NCBI GenBank assembly: GCA_902789415.1
Contig: CADAOD010000028.1
Coordinates: 1-35,487, forward strand
DNA from: an uncultured Prevotellaceae bacterium
Lineage (GTDB): Bacteria; Bacteroidota; Bacteroidia; Bacteroidales; Bacteroidaceae
Length of the DNA: 35,487 bases
Reading direction: 5' to 3'
The notes under the pieces were generated by a model. The model had not been told where the DNA came from and did no database searches. It saw nothing but the letters and a program-made list of their open reading frames with translations. A program made the translations under genes and the position numbers. Position 1 is the stretch's first letter; the number at the start of each line of letters is the position of its first letter. Of the stretch, positions 22,949 to 31,152 are shown piece by piece.

Positions 22949-24841
22949 TTATTCTAAATAGGTGTATCCGTAAAGTCCTGAGCGATAGTTGGACAGGAAC
23001 TCCTTGCCCTCGTCGAGGCTAATCTTGCCCTGCTTTACGCTCTTGGCTACCCAGACCTCCAACTGGCGAACCAACTTTTTGGGATTGTACTGTACGTACT
23101 CCAGTACCTCCTCTACGGTCTCACCATCAATAATCTGATCAATGTGGTAGGTGCCGTCTTTCTCAGAGATGTGTACGGCATTGGTATCGCCAAATAGGTT
23201 GTGCATGTCGCCTAAGATTTCCTGATAGGCACCTACGAGGAACACGCCTAAGTAGTAAGGCTCGTTCTTCTTGAGTGCATGCACAGGCAGCGAATGCGAG
23301 TTGTGGCGGTTGGTGGTGAAATTGGCTATCTTACCATCGCTGTCGCAGGTAATGTCCTGAATGGTAGCATTACGTGTGGGACGTTCGTCCAAACGCTGGA
23401 TAGGCATGATGGGGAACACTTGGTCGATGGCCCATGAGTCGCTCAGACTCTGGAACAGCGAGAAGTTGCAGAAGTATTTGTCGGCCAAAAGTTTGTCGAT
23501 CTTCATGAGCTCCTCGGGGATATGCTTGAGGCTTTTGGCCAGTGCATGAATCTCGTGGCAAACGCTCCAATACATAGCTTCTACCTCGGCACGGGTTCTC
23601 AAGTCAACAATACCATGACTGAACAGGTCGAGAACCTCCTCGCGAATCTGCTCGGCGTCGTGCCAGTCCTCCAGTACGTTGCGTGGACTCAGGTTGTCCC
23701 AGATCTCATACAGATCCTTTACCAACTGATGACTGTTTTCGTCGGGCTCAAACTCCTCGGGCATCTCTGGCAGTGAGGCTGTCTCAAGCACGTCGATAAC
23801 CAGCACCGAATGATGGGCTGCCAGTGAGCGGCCGCTCTCGGTGATGATATTGGGGTGAGGCAGCTCGTTTTTGTTGGCAGCATCTACAAAGGTATAGATA
23901 CAGTCGTTGACGTACTCCTGAATAGAGTAATTGACTGAACTTTCGCTGGATGGAGAACGTGTGCCGTCGTAGTCAACGCCCAGACCGCCACCACAGTCAA
24001 CAAAGTCGACATTGTAGCCCATCTTGTGCAGCTGGATGTAGAACTGTGAGGCCTCACGAAGTGCTGTCTGGATACGGCGAATCTTTGTGATCTGACTACC
24101 AATGTGGAAGTGGATGAGTCGCAGACAGTCGTTCAGGCCCTTTTTATCCAAAAAGTCGAGTGCTTCGAGCAACTCGGCACTGGTAAGTCCGAACTTGCTG
24201 GCATCGCCACCGCTCTCTTCCCATTTGCCTGAGCCGCTTGAGGCCAGCTTGATGCGGATACCGATGTTTGGACGGATATTCATCTTCTTAGCCTCACGAG
24301 CAATAATCTCAAGCTCGTTCATCTTCTCAACTACAATGAAAATCTGCTTGCCCATCTTCTGTGCCAGCAGGGCCAGTTCGATGTAGCTCTGATCCTTATA
24401 TCCGTTACAGATGATGATTGAGTCGCTTTGGCACTGCATGGCGATAACGGCATGCAGCTCGGGCTTTGAACCAGCTTCAAGACCGAGGTTGAACTTGCGA
24501 CCATGCGAGATAATCTCTTCGACCACTGGCTGCATCTGGTTTACCTTGATGGGATAAACCACGTAGTTCTCGCCTTTGTAGTCGTACTCCTCGGATGCTT
24601 TCTTAAAGCAACTCCATGTTTTCTCGATACGGTTATCAAGAATATCGGGGAAACGCAGCAGTACTGGTGGCGTAACATCACGCAGTGCCAGTTCGTCCAT
24701 CACCTCGCGCAAGTCAATCTGTGTACTGTTCTTGCTGGGGGTAACGTAAACATCGCCCTTGTCGTTGATTCCAAAATAAGAAGTGCCCCAACCGTTGATG
24801 TTGTACAACTCCTTTGAATCCTCAATCGTCCATTTCTTCAT
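22949..24841 (-). CDS. speA: Biosynthetic arginine decarboxylase
   Basis: A 630-residue PLP enzyme converting arginine to agmatine for polyamine synthesis. The PLP lysine is K99 in YPIKVNQ. Further family motifs are LGLEAGSKPEL, HFHIGSQI, DCGGGLGVDYDG (PLP phosphate site), ITESGRS and DSWAIDQ-FP-MP near the C-terminus. Length matches the family (about 630-660). It lies 23 bases after aroK in the minus-strand run. High confidence from the full-length match of motifs in order. Confidence 0.96.
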   Translation of the reverse strand: MKKWTIEDSKELYNINGWGTSYFGINDKGDVYVTPSKNSTQIDLREVMDELALRDVTPPVLLRFPDILDNRIEKTWSCFKKASEEYDYKGENYVVYPIKVNQMQPVVEEIISHGRKFNLGLEAGSKPELHAVIAMQCQSDSIIICNGYKDQSYIELALLAQKMGKQIFIVVEKMNELEIIAREAKKMNIRPNIGIRIKLASSGSGKWEESGGDASKFGLTSAELLEALDFLDKKGLNDCLRLIHFHIGSQITKIRRIQTALREASQFYIQLHKMGYNVDFVDCGGGLGVDYDGTRSPSSESSVNYSIQEYVNDCIYTFVDAANKNELPHPNIITESGRSLAAHHSVLVIDVLETASLPEMPEEFEPDENSHQLVKDLYEIWDNLSPRNVLEDWHDAEQIREEVLDLFSHGIVDLRTRAEVEAMYWSVCHEIHALAKSLKHIPEELMKIDKLLADKYFCNFSLFQSLSDSWAIDQVFPIMPIQRLDERPTRNATIQDITCDSDGKIANFTTNRHNSHSLPVHALKKNEPYYLGVFLVGAYQEILGDMHNLFGDTNAVHISEKDGTYHIDQIIDGETVEEVLEYVQYNPKKLVRQLEVWVAKSVKQGKISLDEGKEFLSNYRSGLYGYTYLE

Positions 24842-24864
24842 TTTCTAAACGGATATGAATGTTG

Positions 24865-25392
24865 TTATAAATCTAATAGTTCTTTTATCTTGTCGACGCT
24901 AATCTTGATTTTCTCGTAGTTGTCCATCAGACTTACGTCGAGTGTATACTTGGCTTTGGTGTAGAAAGGTTCGCGCTTTTGGAGCTGTTCGCGGATGAAT
25001 GCTATCAACTCCTCGGGACTTTTGCCTTTAATTAGCGGGCGCTCAACCTTACCCATCAGCAGGTGATTGTACAGTACCTCGGGATCGGCCTTCAGGTAAA
25101 CCGTCAGTCCCTGCTGGTTCAGATAGTCCATATTGTCAAAGAAGCAGGGCGTGCCGCCGCCACAGCTAATGATTACATTCTCAAACTCTGCCACCTCGTG
25201 CAGCATGTTGTACTCCATTTTTCGGAATCCCTCTTCGCCGCGTTCGGCAAATATCTGTGCTACGGTTTTGCGCATGCGGCTCTCGATATACCAGTCGAGG
25301 TCGTAGAAGGTAGCGCCTAACTCCTTTGAGAGAGCCTTACCAATGGTGGTTTTACCAGCTCCCATATAGCCTATCAGGATAATGCGCTTCAT
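24865..25392 (-). CDS. aroK: Shikimate kinase
   Basis: A 175-residue kinase phosphorylating shikimate in the chorismate pathway. The P-loop GYMGAGKTTIGK is at 8-19, the DLDWYIE shikimate/Mg site at 32-38, CGGGTPCF in the middle, and the lid RPLIKG after about residue 115. The start overlaps the topA stop (ATGA), so translation is coupled. Length and motif order are normal. Confidence 0.96.
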   Translation of the reverse strand: MKRIILIGYMGAGKTTIGKALSKELGATFYDLDWYIESRMRKTVAQIFAERGEEGFRKMEYNMLHEVAEFENVIISCGGGTPCFFDNMDYLNQQGLTVYLKADPEVLYNHLLMGKVERPLIKGKSPEELIAFIREQLQKREPFYTKAKYTLDVSLMDNYEKIKISVDKIKELLDL

Positions 25393-27791
25393 GACTCAGC
25401 CTCTGCTTTTGTGGTTGCTTTCTTGGTGGCAGCCTTTCTACCAGCACCTTTCCTTGCGCCTCGTTTGGCCGTTTTCTTATCGCCTTCTTCGCTCTTCATC
25501 TGCTCAATAATCTTCATGCACTCATCGTAGGTAAGTTCCTTGGCGTTCTCGTGCAGATTCTTTGGCAGGCGGTAGTTCTGTCCGTCGTAGGCCAGGTAAG
25601 GACCGTAGATACCGTTCATAATCTCCAGTTTGGGGTCTTCGAGGAAGAACTTCATGTGCTTAGCAGCTTCCTGACGGCGCTTTTCCTGGATGAGCACGAT
25701 GGCCTCTTCGAGTGTGATGGACATTGGATCGGCATCCTTAGGCAGTGATGCAAACATGCGGTCGTGCTTAACGTAAGGACCGAAACGACCAGCACCAACG
25801 CTAACGGTCTGACCTTCGAACTCGCCCAGGTCGCGTGGCAGCTTAAACAGCTCCATAGCCTCTTCCATGGTGATTGTCTCCATGCTTAGTTCCTTGGGCA
25901 GCTGGGCAAACTGGGGTTTCTCTTTATCCTCTGACGAGCCGATCTGTACAACAGGTCCGAATCGACCAATCTTAACAAATACTGGGCGACCAGTCTTAGG
26001 ATCCTTACCCAATTCGCGCTCGCCAGCCTTAAACTTCTGACGGCTGTTCAGAGTCTCCTCTACCGTTGGCTCAAAGTCCTTGTAGAAGTGCTTCATCATA
26101 TCTTTCCACTTCTCGTTGCCTTCGGCAATCTTATCGAAGTCCTGCTCAACCTTGGCAGTAAAGTTATAGTCCATAATGCCAGGGAAGTTTTCCATCAGGA
26201 AGTCGTTTACTACAGTACCGATATCGGTAGGCAATAGTTTGCCGCGCTCCGAACCAGCCATTTCCTTGCGGGTTTTCTGGGTAATCTGCTTACCCTTCAG
26301 TTGGTAGATAGAGTAGAAGCGTTCTTCGCCCTTCTTATCGCCCTTCATTACATATTCGCGCTGCTGGATGGTAGAGATGGTTGGGGCGTATGTTGATGGA
26401 CGACCGATACCTAACTCTTCCATCTTGTGTACCAGACTGGCCTCGGTGTAACGCTGAGGACCGGCACTGAAACGCTCGGTGGTAAGGATTTCGCGACGTG
26501 TGAGCTCCTGTCCTTGCTTGATAACAGGCAGTGAGTGGCTGTAATCCTCGCCGTTCTCGTCCTCGTCAGACGATTCGCGATATACTTTCAGGAAACCATC
26601 AAACTTGATAACCTCGCCCTGGGCTGTGAATACCTCCTCGATGGCATCGCTTTTGATGGTAACAGTGGTTTTCTCAATCTCTGCATCGGCCATCTGACTG
26701 GCGATGGTGCGCTTCCAAATCAGATCGTAGAGTTTGCGCTCCTGTGCACTGCCTTCGATCTCTGTCATATTCATGTATGATGGACGGATGGCTTCGTGAG
26801 CCTCCTGAGCACCCTTTGAATTGGTGTGGTACTTACGAAGCTTGCTATAGTTCTCGCCATAGAGGTTGACGATTTCGCTCTTGCTGGCGTTCAAACAAAG
26901 TTGCGACAGGTTTACAGAGTCGGTACGCATGTAGGTGATACGTCCGCTTTCGTACAGATGCTGTGCAACCATCATCGTCTGACTAACGGTGAAGCCGAGC
27001 TTGCGCGCAGCCTCCTGTTGCAGTGTAGATGTGGTGAATGGGGGAGCAGGTGTACGTTTTGAAGGCTTTTGGGTGATAGCGTCGGCATAGAATGTGGCTG
27101 TCTTGCACTTCTCCAGGAAATCCAATACTTCGTCCTCTGTGCTGAAACGCTTGCTCAACTGGGCCTTAACCTCCGAGGCTGAGCCATCGGGGTTAGCAAC
27201 GGCAAACACACCGCTTACGCTATAGTAAGGCTCGCTCTTGAAGTTCTGTATCTCGCGCTCGCGCTCTACAATCAGTCTAACGGCTACACTCTGTACACGA
27301 CCTGCTGACAGGGCTGGCTTAACCTTACGCCAAAGTACTGGTGAGAGTTTGAAACCTACCAGACGGTCGAGCACGCGGCGGGCCTGCTGGGCGTTAACCA
27401 AATCCATGTTGATATGGCGTGGATGCTCGATGGCATCGAGTATAGCCGATTCGGTAATCTCGTGGAATACAATACGGTTAGTCTTCTGCTCGTCCAATCC
27501 TAATACTTCGCAAAGGTGCCATGAGATGGCTTCTCCTTCGCGGTCCTCATCGGATGCCAACCATACAGTCTCTGCCTTGCTGGCTTTTGATCGTAAATCC
27601 TCTACCAGACTAACCTTTTCTTCTGGAATCTCATATTCTGGTTCCAGCGTCTTTTCGTCGATGCTGATTTCTCTTTTCTTTAAGTCGCGGATGTGTCCGT
27701 AGCTCGACATGACCTTGTAATCCTTTCCCAGGAATTTCTCAATAGTCTTTGCCTTTGCGGGTGACTCCACTATCACTAAGTTCTTTTGCAT
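25389..27791 (-). CDS. topA: DNA topoisomerase I
   Basis: An 800-residue type IA topoisomerase relaxing negative supercoils. The Toprim domain (4-110) has VIVESPAKAKT and SDEDREGE (about 80-87). The active-site tyrosine is Y287 in GRITYMRTDS. The topoisomerase core runs to about 560. Instead of Cys4 zinc fingers, the C-terminus has three Toprim_C-type repeats (FGPVV, FGPYV and YGPYL segments) and a Lys/Ala/Arg-rich basic tail. The ATG at 27791 was chosen over the longer frame because MQKNLVIVESPAKAK is the conserved family start and the upstream part overlaps the promoter region. Confidence 0.97.
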   Translation of the reverse strand: MQKNLVIVESPAKAKTIEKFLGKDYKVMSSYGHIRDLKKREISIDEKTLEPEYEIPEEKVSLVEDLRSKASKAETVWLASDEDREGEAISWHLCEVLGLDEQKTNRIVFHEITESAILDAIEHPRHINMDLVNAQQARRVLDRLVGFKLSPVLWRKVKPALSAGRVQSVAVRLIVEREREIQNFKSEPYYSVSGVFAVANPDGSASEVKAQLSKRFSTEDEVLDFLEKCKTATFYADAITQKPSKRTPAPPFTTSTLQQEAARKLGFTVSQTMMVAQHLYESGRITYMRTDSVNLSQLCLNASKSEIVNLYGENYSKLRKYHTNSKGAQEAHEAIRPSYMNMTEIEGSAQERKLYDLIWKRTIASQMADAEIEKTTVTIKSDAIEEVFTAQGEVIKFDGFLKVYRESSDEDENGEDYSHSLPVIKQGQELTRREILTTERFSAGPQRYTEASLVHKMEELGIGRPSTYAPTISTIQQREYVMKGDKKGEERFYSIYQLKGKQITQKTRKEMAGSERGKLLPTDIGTVVNDFLMENFPGIMDYNFTAKVEQDFDKIAEGNEKWKDMMKHFYKDFEPTVEETLNSRQKFKAGERELGKDPKTGRPVFVKIGRFGPVVQIGSSEDKEKPQFAQLPKELSMETITMEEAMELFKLPRDLGEFEGQTVSVGAGRFGPYVKHDRMFASLPKDADPMSITLEEAIVLIQEKRRQEAAKHMKFFLEDPKLEIMNGIYGPYLAYDGQNYRLPKNLHENAKELTYDECMKIIEQMKSEEGDKKTAKRGARKGAGRKAATKKATTKAEAES

Positions 27792-27821
27792 ATTCTGTCG
27801 CGTTATATTTCTTTTGGGCTG

Positions 27822-27829
27822 CAAAAGTA
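27822..27829 (-). promoter_or_regulatory. Promoter -7 element of the topA operon
   Basis: Minus-strand TACTTTTG fits TAnnTTTG and lies 30 bases ahead of the topA start, in the 87-base gap after the NUDIX gene. Confidence 0.55.
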
Positions 27830-27878
27830 AGCAAAAAACTCTCTTCCACCTTATTTATATAGAGGATTTTTAGTTTTA

Positions 27879-28412
27879 TTAACAGTTTTGTGCTAAGAAA
27901 CGGTGCATGGCTTGGCGTATGGAACGCAGTCCGAAGCGCTCTACATACACCTCTCTGAGGGGTACCCACTGTAGTTCGGCGGCATCGTCGTCGGCTTTCA
28001 CATCGGGCTTGCCTGCTACGTGGCATAGGAAGAAAAGATCGAGCGTGTGTATGTCCATGCCCGAGTAGTGGTATACATTGGGGATAGAGAACTGATACTC
28101 AACAGTTTCCGGATTGATATCGAGCCCGGTTTCTTCTTTGATTTCCCTTACCATGCCCTCTTCGGCGTTCTCGTCGTTATCCACAAAACCGCCGGGCAGG
28201 TCGAGGGTGCCTTTGGCGGGCTCCTTGCCACGTCGGGCTACCAGCAGCTCGCCTTTCTCGTTCAGAATAAAAGCGGCTGTTGAGGCTCGTGGGTTCTGAT
28301 AGAACGTAAAGCCACAGTTGGCACAATGGCGACTCAGCGCGTTGTGAATCTCAAAGTCCTGACTGCCGCACTTGGGGCAGAAATGGAATACTTCTAATGG
28401 ATGCTCTGTCAT
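27879..28412 (-). CDS. NUDIX hydrolase with N-terminal zinc ribbon
   Basis: A 177-residue protein. The zinc ribbon uses C12, C15, C30 and C33 (CPKC, CANC). The Nudix box spans about 74-97, with the pattern G-x5-E-x7-REIKEETGL fully conserved. The ribbon/Nudix pairing resembles NudC-type NADH pyrophosphatases, but the protein is shorter and lacks a clear NudC specificity signature, so the substrate (a nucleoside diphosphate derivative) is open. The LPGGFVD start of the box is also seen in ADP-sugar pyrophosphatases. It lies 6 bases after the esterase gene, so it is in its operon. Confidence 0.92.
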   Translation of the reverse strand: MTEHPLEVFHFCPKCGSQDFEIHNALSRHCANCGFTFYQNPRASTAAFILNEKGELLVARRGKEPAKGTLDLPGGFVDNDENAEEGMVREIKEETGLDINPETVEYQFSIPNVYHYSGMDIHTLDLFFLCHVAGKPDVKADDDAAELQWVPLREVYVERFGLRSIRQAMHRFLAQNC

Positions 28413-28418
28413 AAGCGT

Positions 28419-29870
28419 TTACCAGTTATCGGTTCTGAATGGGAATAATGGCAGATTGGCGCCGTTCTTTACGTTGCCTATCTGGAAATTCTTAAAGCAG
28501 TAGCGTACAGCCACGGGCTTTTTTACCTGGGGCGATGAAAGCTTGATTGCCTCGTCCCAATAGCCGCCACCTGGCTGCCAGAAGTGTTGGGCCTGAGCGG
28601 GATAGAATACCTTGTCGTCGCCTGCAATCTCAAAGCCCTGGATGTCCTCGAATGGAGCATCGGTGTGGTAGTTGTTGTCTAAGTGAATGTAGATGGCATC
28701 GCCCTTAATGTTCATATCCTTAAAGGTTGAACTCTGGTAGAGGATGCCTTCAAAGCCATAGTCGCGATTCAAGGCTGTATAGGCCAAACGCTCGCCTACC
28801 TGCTGTTTCTGTGCAGGGTGAATCTGACTGTATTCGTAGGGGTAAACCAAATCGTTGATGCACACTAGCGAGCTGTTAGGGATAATCTGCTGAGCCTTGA
28901 ACTGCTGTTCGCGCAGCAGGGCACCGCTTGTGGCGTTGTTATCGTCGTCGTATCGATAGGGGGCTATCTGTACAAAGTAGAAAGGAATCTCGCCTAATCC
29001 GAACTGACTGCGCCACTGATCAACCAACAGCTTCAGGCGCTGCGAATACTGATCGCCTGGGTCGCCAACGTTCGAGCAGCCTTGATAGTACAGGATGCCT
29101 TTAACGGTGAAGTTCAGGATAGGGTTAAACGTGCCGTTACCCCACAGCAGCGAGCGATGGTAGTCGTACTGAGCCCATTTTTTGCATATTTCGACAGAGT
29201 CGGTAGGATCGTTGGTGTATTTCTCCAGATTCTCCTTGGTGAGCCAGCTTTCAACACGCGAACCGCCTTTGTTGGCCTCGATGAGTCCGATGGGGATGTC
29301 GAGCGCTTGATGCATGGTGCGGGCAAAGAAATAGCCTGTGGCTGAGAAGTTACCAACAGTCTTAGGCGAACATACGCGCCACTCGCACTGGGCATCGTTC
29401 TGGGGTTTTGCTGCCATCACGCTGGGTATCTTAACGCTTCGCACACCAGCATGGTTCTTGGCATCAATCACTACCTGGTTATAATCCTTTACAGGACACA
29501 TCCAGAAACCCTTTACAGGCATCTCCATGTTCGACTGTCCGGCGCATACCCAAACTTCGCCTGCCAGCACGTTGTTGATCGTAAGCTTGTCGCCATCGTC
29601 GAAGGTGATGGATAGTGGGGTATAGCTGGCTTTTGGTGTTTTTACTTTTACCAGCCATTCGCCCTGTTTGTTGGCTTTTGTGGTTGCTGTTTCGTTGCTC
29701 CACGAGGTGGTTACTTTCACCGTCTGGCCAGGCTTGGTCCATCCCCACAGACGGGCGTCGGTCTGCTGTTGTAAAACCATATTGTCGCCAATCAAATGAG
29801 GCAGTCTTACTTTGGCCTGAGAACCCATCGCAAGTATAGCGATGGCAGTAATAGCTAAGAGTTTCTTCAT
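28419..29870 (-). CDS. Secreted sialate O-acetylesterase-family protein (SGNH-type)
   Basis: A 483-residue protein with a signal peptide (MKKLLAITAIAILAMGSQA). An N-terminal beta domain (about 20-100, HLIGDNMVLQQ) precedes the esterase domain. The nucleophile is in AGQSNMEMP (S113); EANKGGSRVESWL and a YYQGCSN segment follow, and QIHPAQKQQVGERLA carries the expected late catalytic His. The family removes O-acetyl groups from sialic acids or plant polysaccharides; in Prevotella-type gut bacteria xylan or pectin decoration is equally likely. The ATG at 29870 gives the signal peptide; longer frames run through the promoter. It is divergent from another secreted esterase-like gene. Confidence 0.92.
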   Translation of the reverse strand: MKKLLAITAIAILAMGSQAKVRLPHLIGDNMVLQQQTDARLWGWTKPGQTVKVTTSWSNETATTKANKQGEWLVKVKTPKASYTPLSITFDDGDKLTINNVLAGEVWVCAGQSNMEMPVKGFWMCPVKDYNQVVIDAKNHAGVRSVKIPSVMAAKPQNDAQCEWRVCSPKTVGNFSATGYFFARTMHQALDIPIGLIEANKGGSRVESWLTKENLEKYTNDPTDSVEICKKWAQYDYHRSLLWGNGTFNPILNFTVKGILYYQGCSNVGDPGDQYSQRLKLLVDQWRSQFGLGEIPFYFVQIAPYRYDDDNNATSGALLREQQFKAQQIIPNSSLVCINDLVYPYEYSQIHPAQKQQVGERLAYTALNRDYGFEGILYQSSTFKDMNIKGDAIYIHLDNNYHTDAPFEDIQGFEIAGDDKVFYPAQAQHFWQPGGGYWDEAIKLSSPQVKKPVAVRYCFKNFQIGNVKNGANLPLFPFRTDNW

Positions 29871-29901
29871 AATTTTTTGTAAAGTTTCAAGTTTCTGGCC
29901 A

Positions 29902-29909
29902 CAAAGATA
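29902..29909 (-). promoter_or_regulatory. Promoter -7 element of the sialate O-acetylesterase gene
   Basis: Minus-strand TATCTTTG lies 31 bases ahead of the ATG at 29870. It is back-to-back with the + strand promoter at 29931. Confidence 0.7.
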
Positions 29910-29930
29910 CAAAAATAAAAATAAATTGAT

Positions 29931-29938
29931 TACCTTTG
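29931..29938 (+). promoter_or_regulatory. Promoter -7 element of the alpha/beta hydrolase gene
   Basis: TACCTTTG followed by CACC lies 26 bases ahead of the ATG at 29965. The two divergent -7 elements are only 21 bases apart, so their upstream elements overlap. Confidence 0.7.
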
Positions 29939-29964
29939 CACCGTCGATTAACATAATTAAAGAA

Positions 29965-30813
29965 ATGAAGTATCTGAAAATGGTAATATCTGCAATGTTG
30001 CTGGCTTGTTCGGCCGCTACATTTGCGCAAAAAGGTACAGTAATGGAATTATGGCCTGATGGTCCAGCGGTAGTGAGTGCTGATGATAAGGATAAGGCAG
30101 AGGTGACTGTTTATCTGCCTGACGCCAAAAAGGCGACGGGGCGCGCTGTGGTGTGCTGTCCTGGTGGCGGCTACCAGCACCTGGCTATGGACCACGAGGG
30201 GCATCAGTGGGCGCCTTTCTTCAATACCCAGGGTATTGCTCTGATTGTACTGAAATATCGTATGCCTCATGGTAACCGCCAGGTTCCTATCTCTGATGCC
30301 GAGGAGGCTGTAAAGATGGTTCGTAGTCATGCGGCTGAGTGGCATATTAATCCTAACGATGTTGGTATTATGGGCTTTTCGGCTGGCGGTCATTTGGCTT
30401 CTACCATTGCTACTCATGCCAAAGGCGATGCTGCGCCTAACTTCCAGATTCTCTTCTATCCTGTAATTACCATGGATTTGGGCTATACGCATAAGGGTTC
30501 GCACGATAACCTGTTAGGTAAGGCGCCCGAGGATAAGAAAGCGCTGAAGGAGTATAAGAAGCTGGAATTTGAGTTTAGTAACGACTTGCAGGTTAACCGC
30601 ACCACGCCACGTGCATTCCTGGCGCTGAGCGATGATGATAAGGCTGTGCCTGCTGCTAACGGTTTTAATTACTATCAGCAGCTGTATAAGCACGATGTGC
30701 CTGCCTCAATCCATATCTATCCTACAGGCGGACATGGCTGGGGTTATCGCGAAACGTTTGCCTATCACTACCAGGTGGTATTCGAACTGAAAGGTTGGTT
30801 GCAAAGTTTTTAA
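29965..30813 (+). CDS. Secreted alpha/beta hydrolase (esterase/acetyl xylan esterase-like)
   Basis: A 282-residue protein with a signal peptide (cleavage after TFAQ, about 22). The alpha/beta hydrolase fold shows the oxyanion motif CPGGGYQHLAMDHEG, the nucleophile elbow GFSAGG (S139), the acid in LSDDDKAVP and the catalytic His in TGGHGWG. This BD-FAE/acetyl-esterase type commonly deacetylates plant polysaccharides. The upstream in-frame extension to 29842 runs through the promoter, so the ATG at 29965 is preferred. Its divergent arrangement with the sialate O-acetylesterase suggests a shared role in removing acetyl groups from glycans. Confidence 0.93.
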   Translation: MKYLKMVISAMLLACSAATFAQKGTVMELWPDGPAVVSADDKDKAEVTVYLPDAKKATGRAVVCCPGGGYQHLAMDHEGHQWAPFFNTQGIALIVLKYRMPHGNRQVPISDAEEAVKMVRSHAAEWHINPNDVGIMGFSAGGHLASTIATHAKGDAAPNFQILFYPVITMDLGYTHKGSHDNLLGKAPEDKKALKEYKKLEFEFSNDLQVNRTTPRAFLALSDDDKAVPAANGFNYYQQLYKHDVPASIHIYPTGGHGWGYRETFAYHYQVVFELKGWLQSF

Positions 30814-30823
30814 CTGATTGATT

Positions 30824-31111
30824 ATGTATTTTACAGGTATTATTATAGCTGCCAGCACTTTCTTAGCCATTGGCATCTGGCATCCGATTGTAATCAAAAC
30901 CGAATATTATTGGGGTACACGTCCCTGGGTTATATATCTCATTGTGGGCTTGGCTTGTGTAGCGGGCGCCTTGTTTATCGAAAATGCCATCCTGTCGTCT
31001 GTTGTAGGCGTGTTTGGCGCCTCGGCCTTATGGGGCATAGGCGAGCTGTTTGAACAAAAGAAACGTGTAGAGCGAGGCTGGTTCCCCAAGAATCCCAATC
31101 GTAAGTATTAA
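30824..31111 (+). CDS. DUF4491 family membrane protein
   Basis: A 95-residue protein with three hydrophobic segments (about 2-18, 36-52, 55-75) and a conserved basic end (RGWFPKNP). The layout FTGIIIAASTFLAIGIWHPIVIK followed by YYWG fits DUF4491, a small Bacteroidales membrane family without known function. The ATG at 30824 was preferred to TTG at 30818. It is 10 bases after the hydrolase gene and likely co-transcribed; a bidirectional terminator follows. Confidence 0.85.
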   Translation: MYFTGIIIAASTFLAIGIWHPIVIKTEYYWGTRPWVIYLIVGLACVAGALFIENAILSSVVGVFGASALWGIGELFEQKKRVERGWFPKNPNRKY

Positions 31112-31117
31112 AAAGAA

Positions 31118-31147
31118 AAATCCCTTCCAGAGAACCGGAAGGGATTT
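31118..31147. terminator. Bidirectional intrinsic terminator
   Basis: Arms 31118-31128 and 31137-31147 (AAATCCCTTCC / GGAAGGGATTT) form an 11-bp stem with an 8-base loop. It is flanked by an A-run on the left and TATTGTTT on the right, and lies between convergent genes. Confidence 0.8.
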
Positions 31148-31152
31148 ATTGT

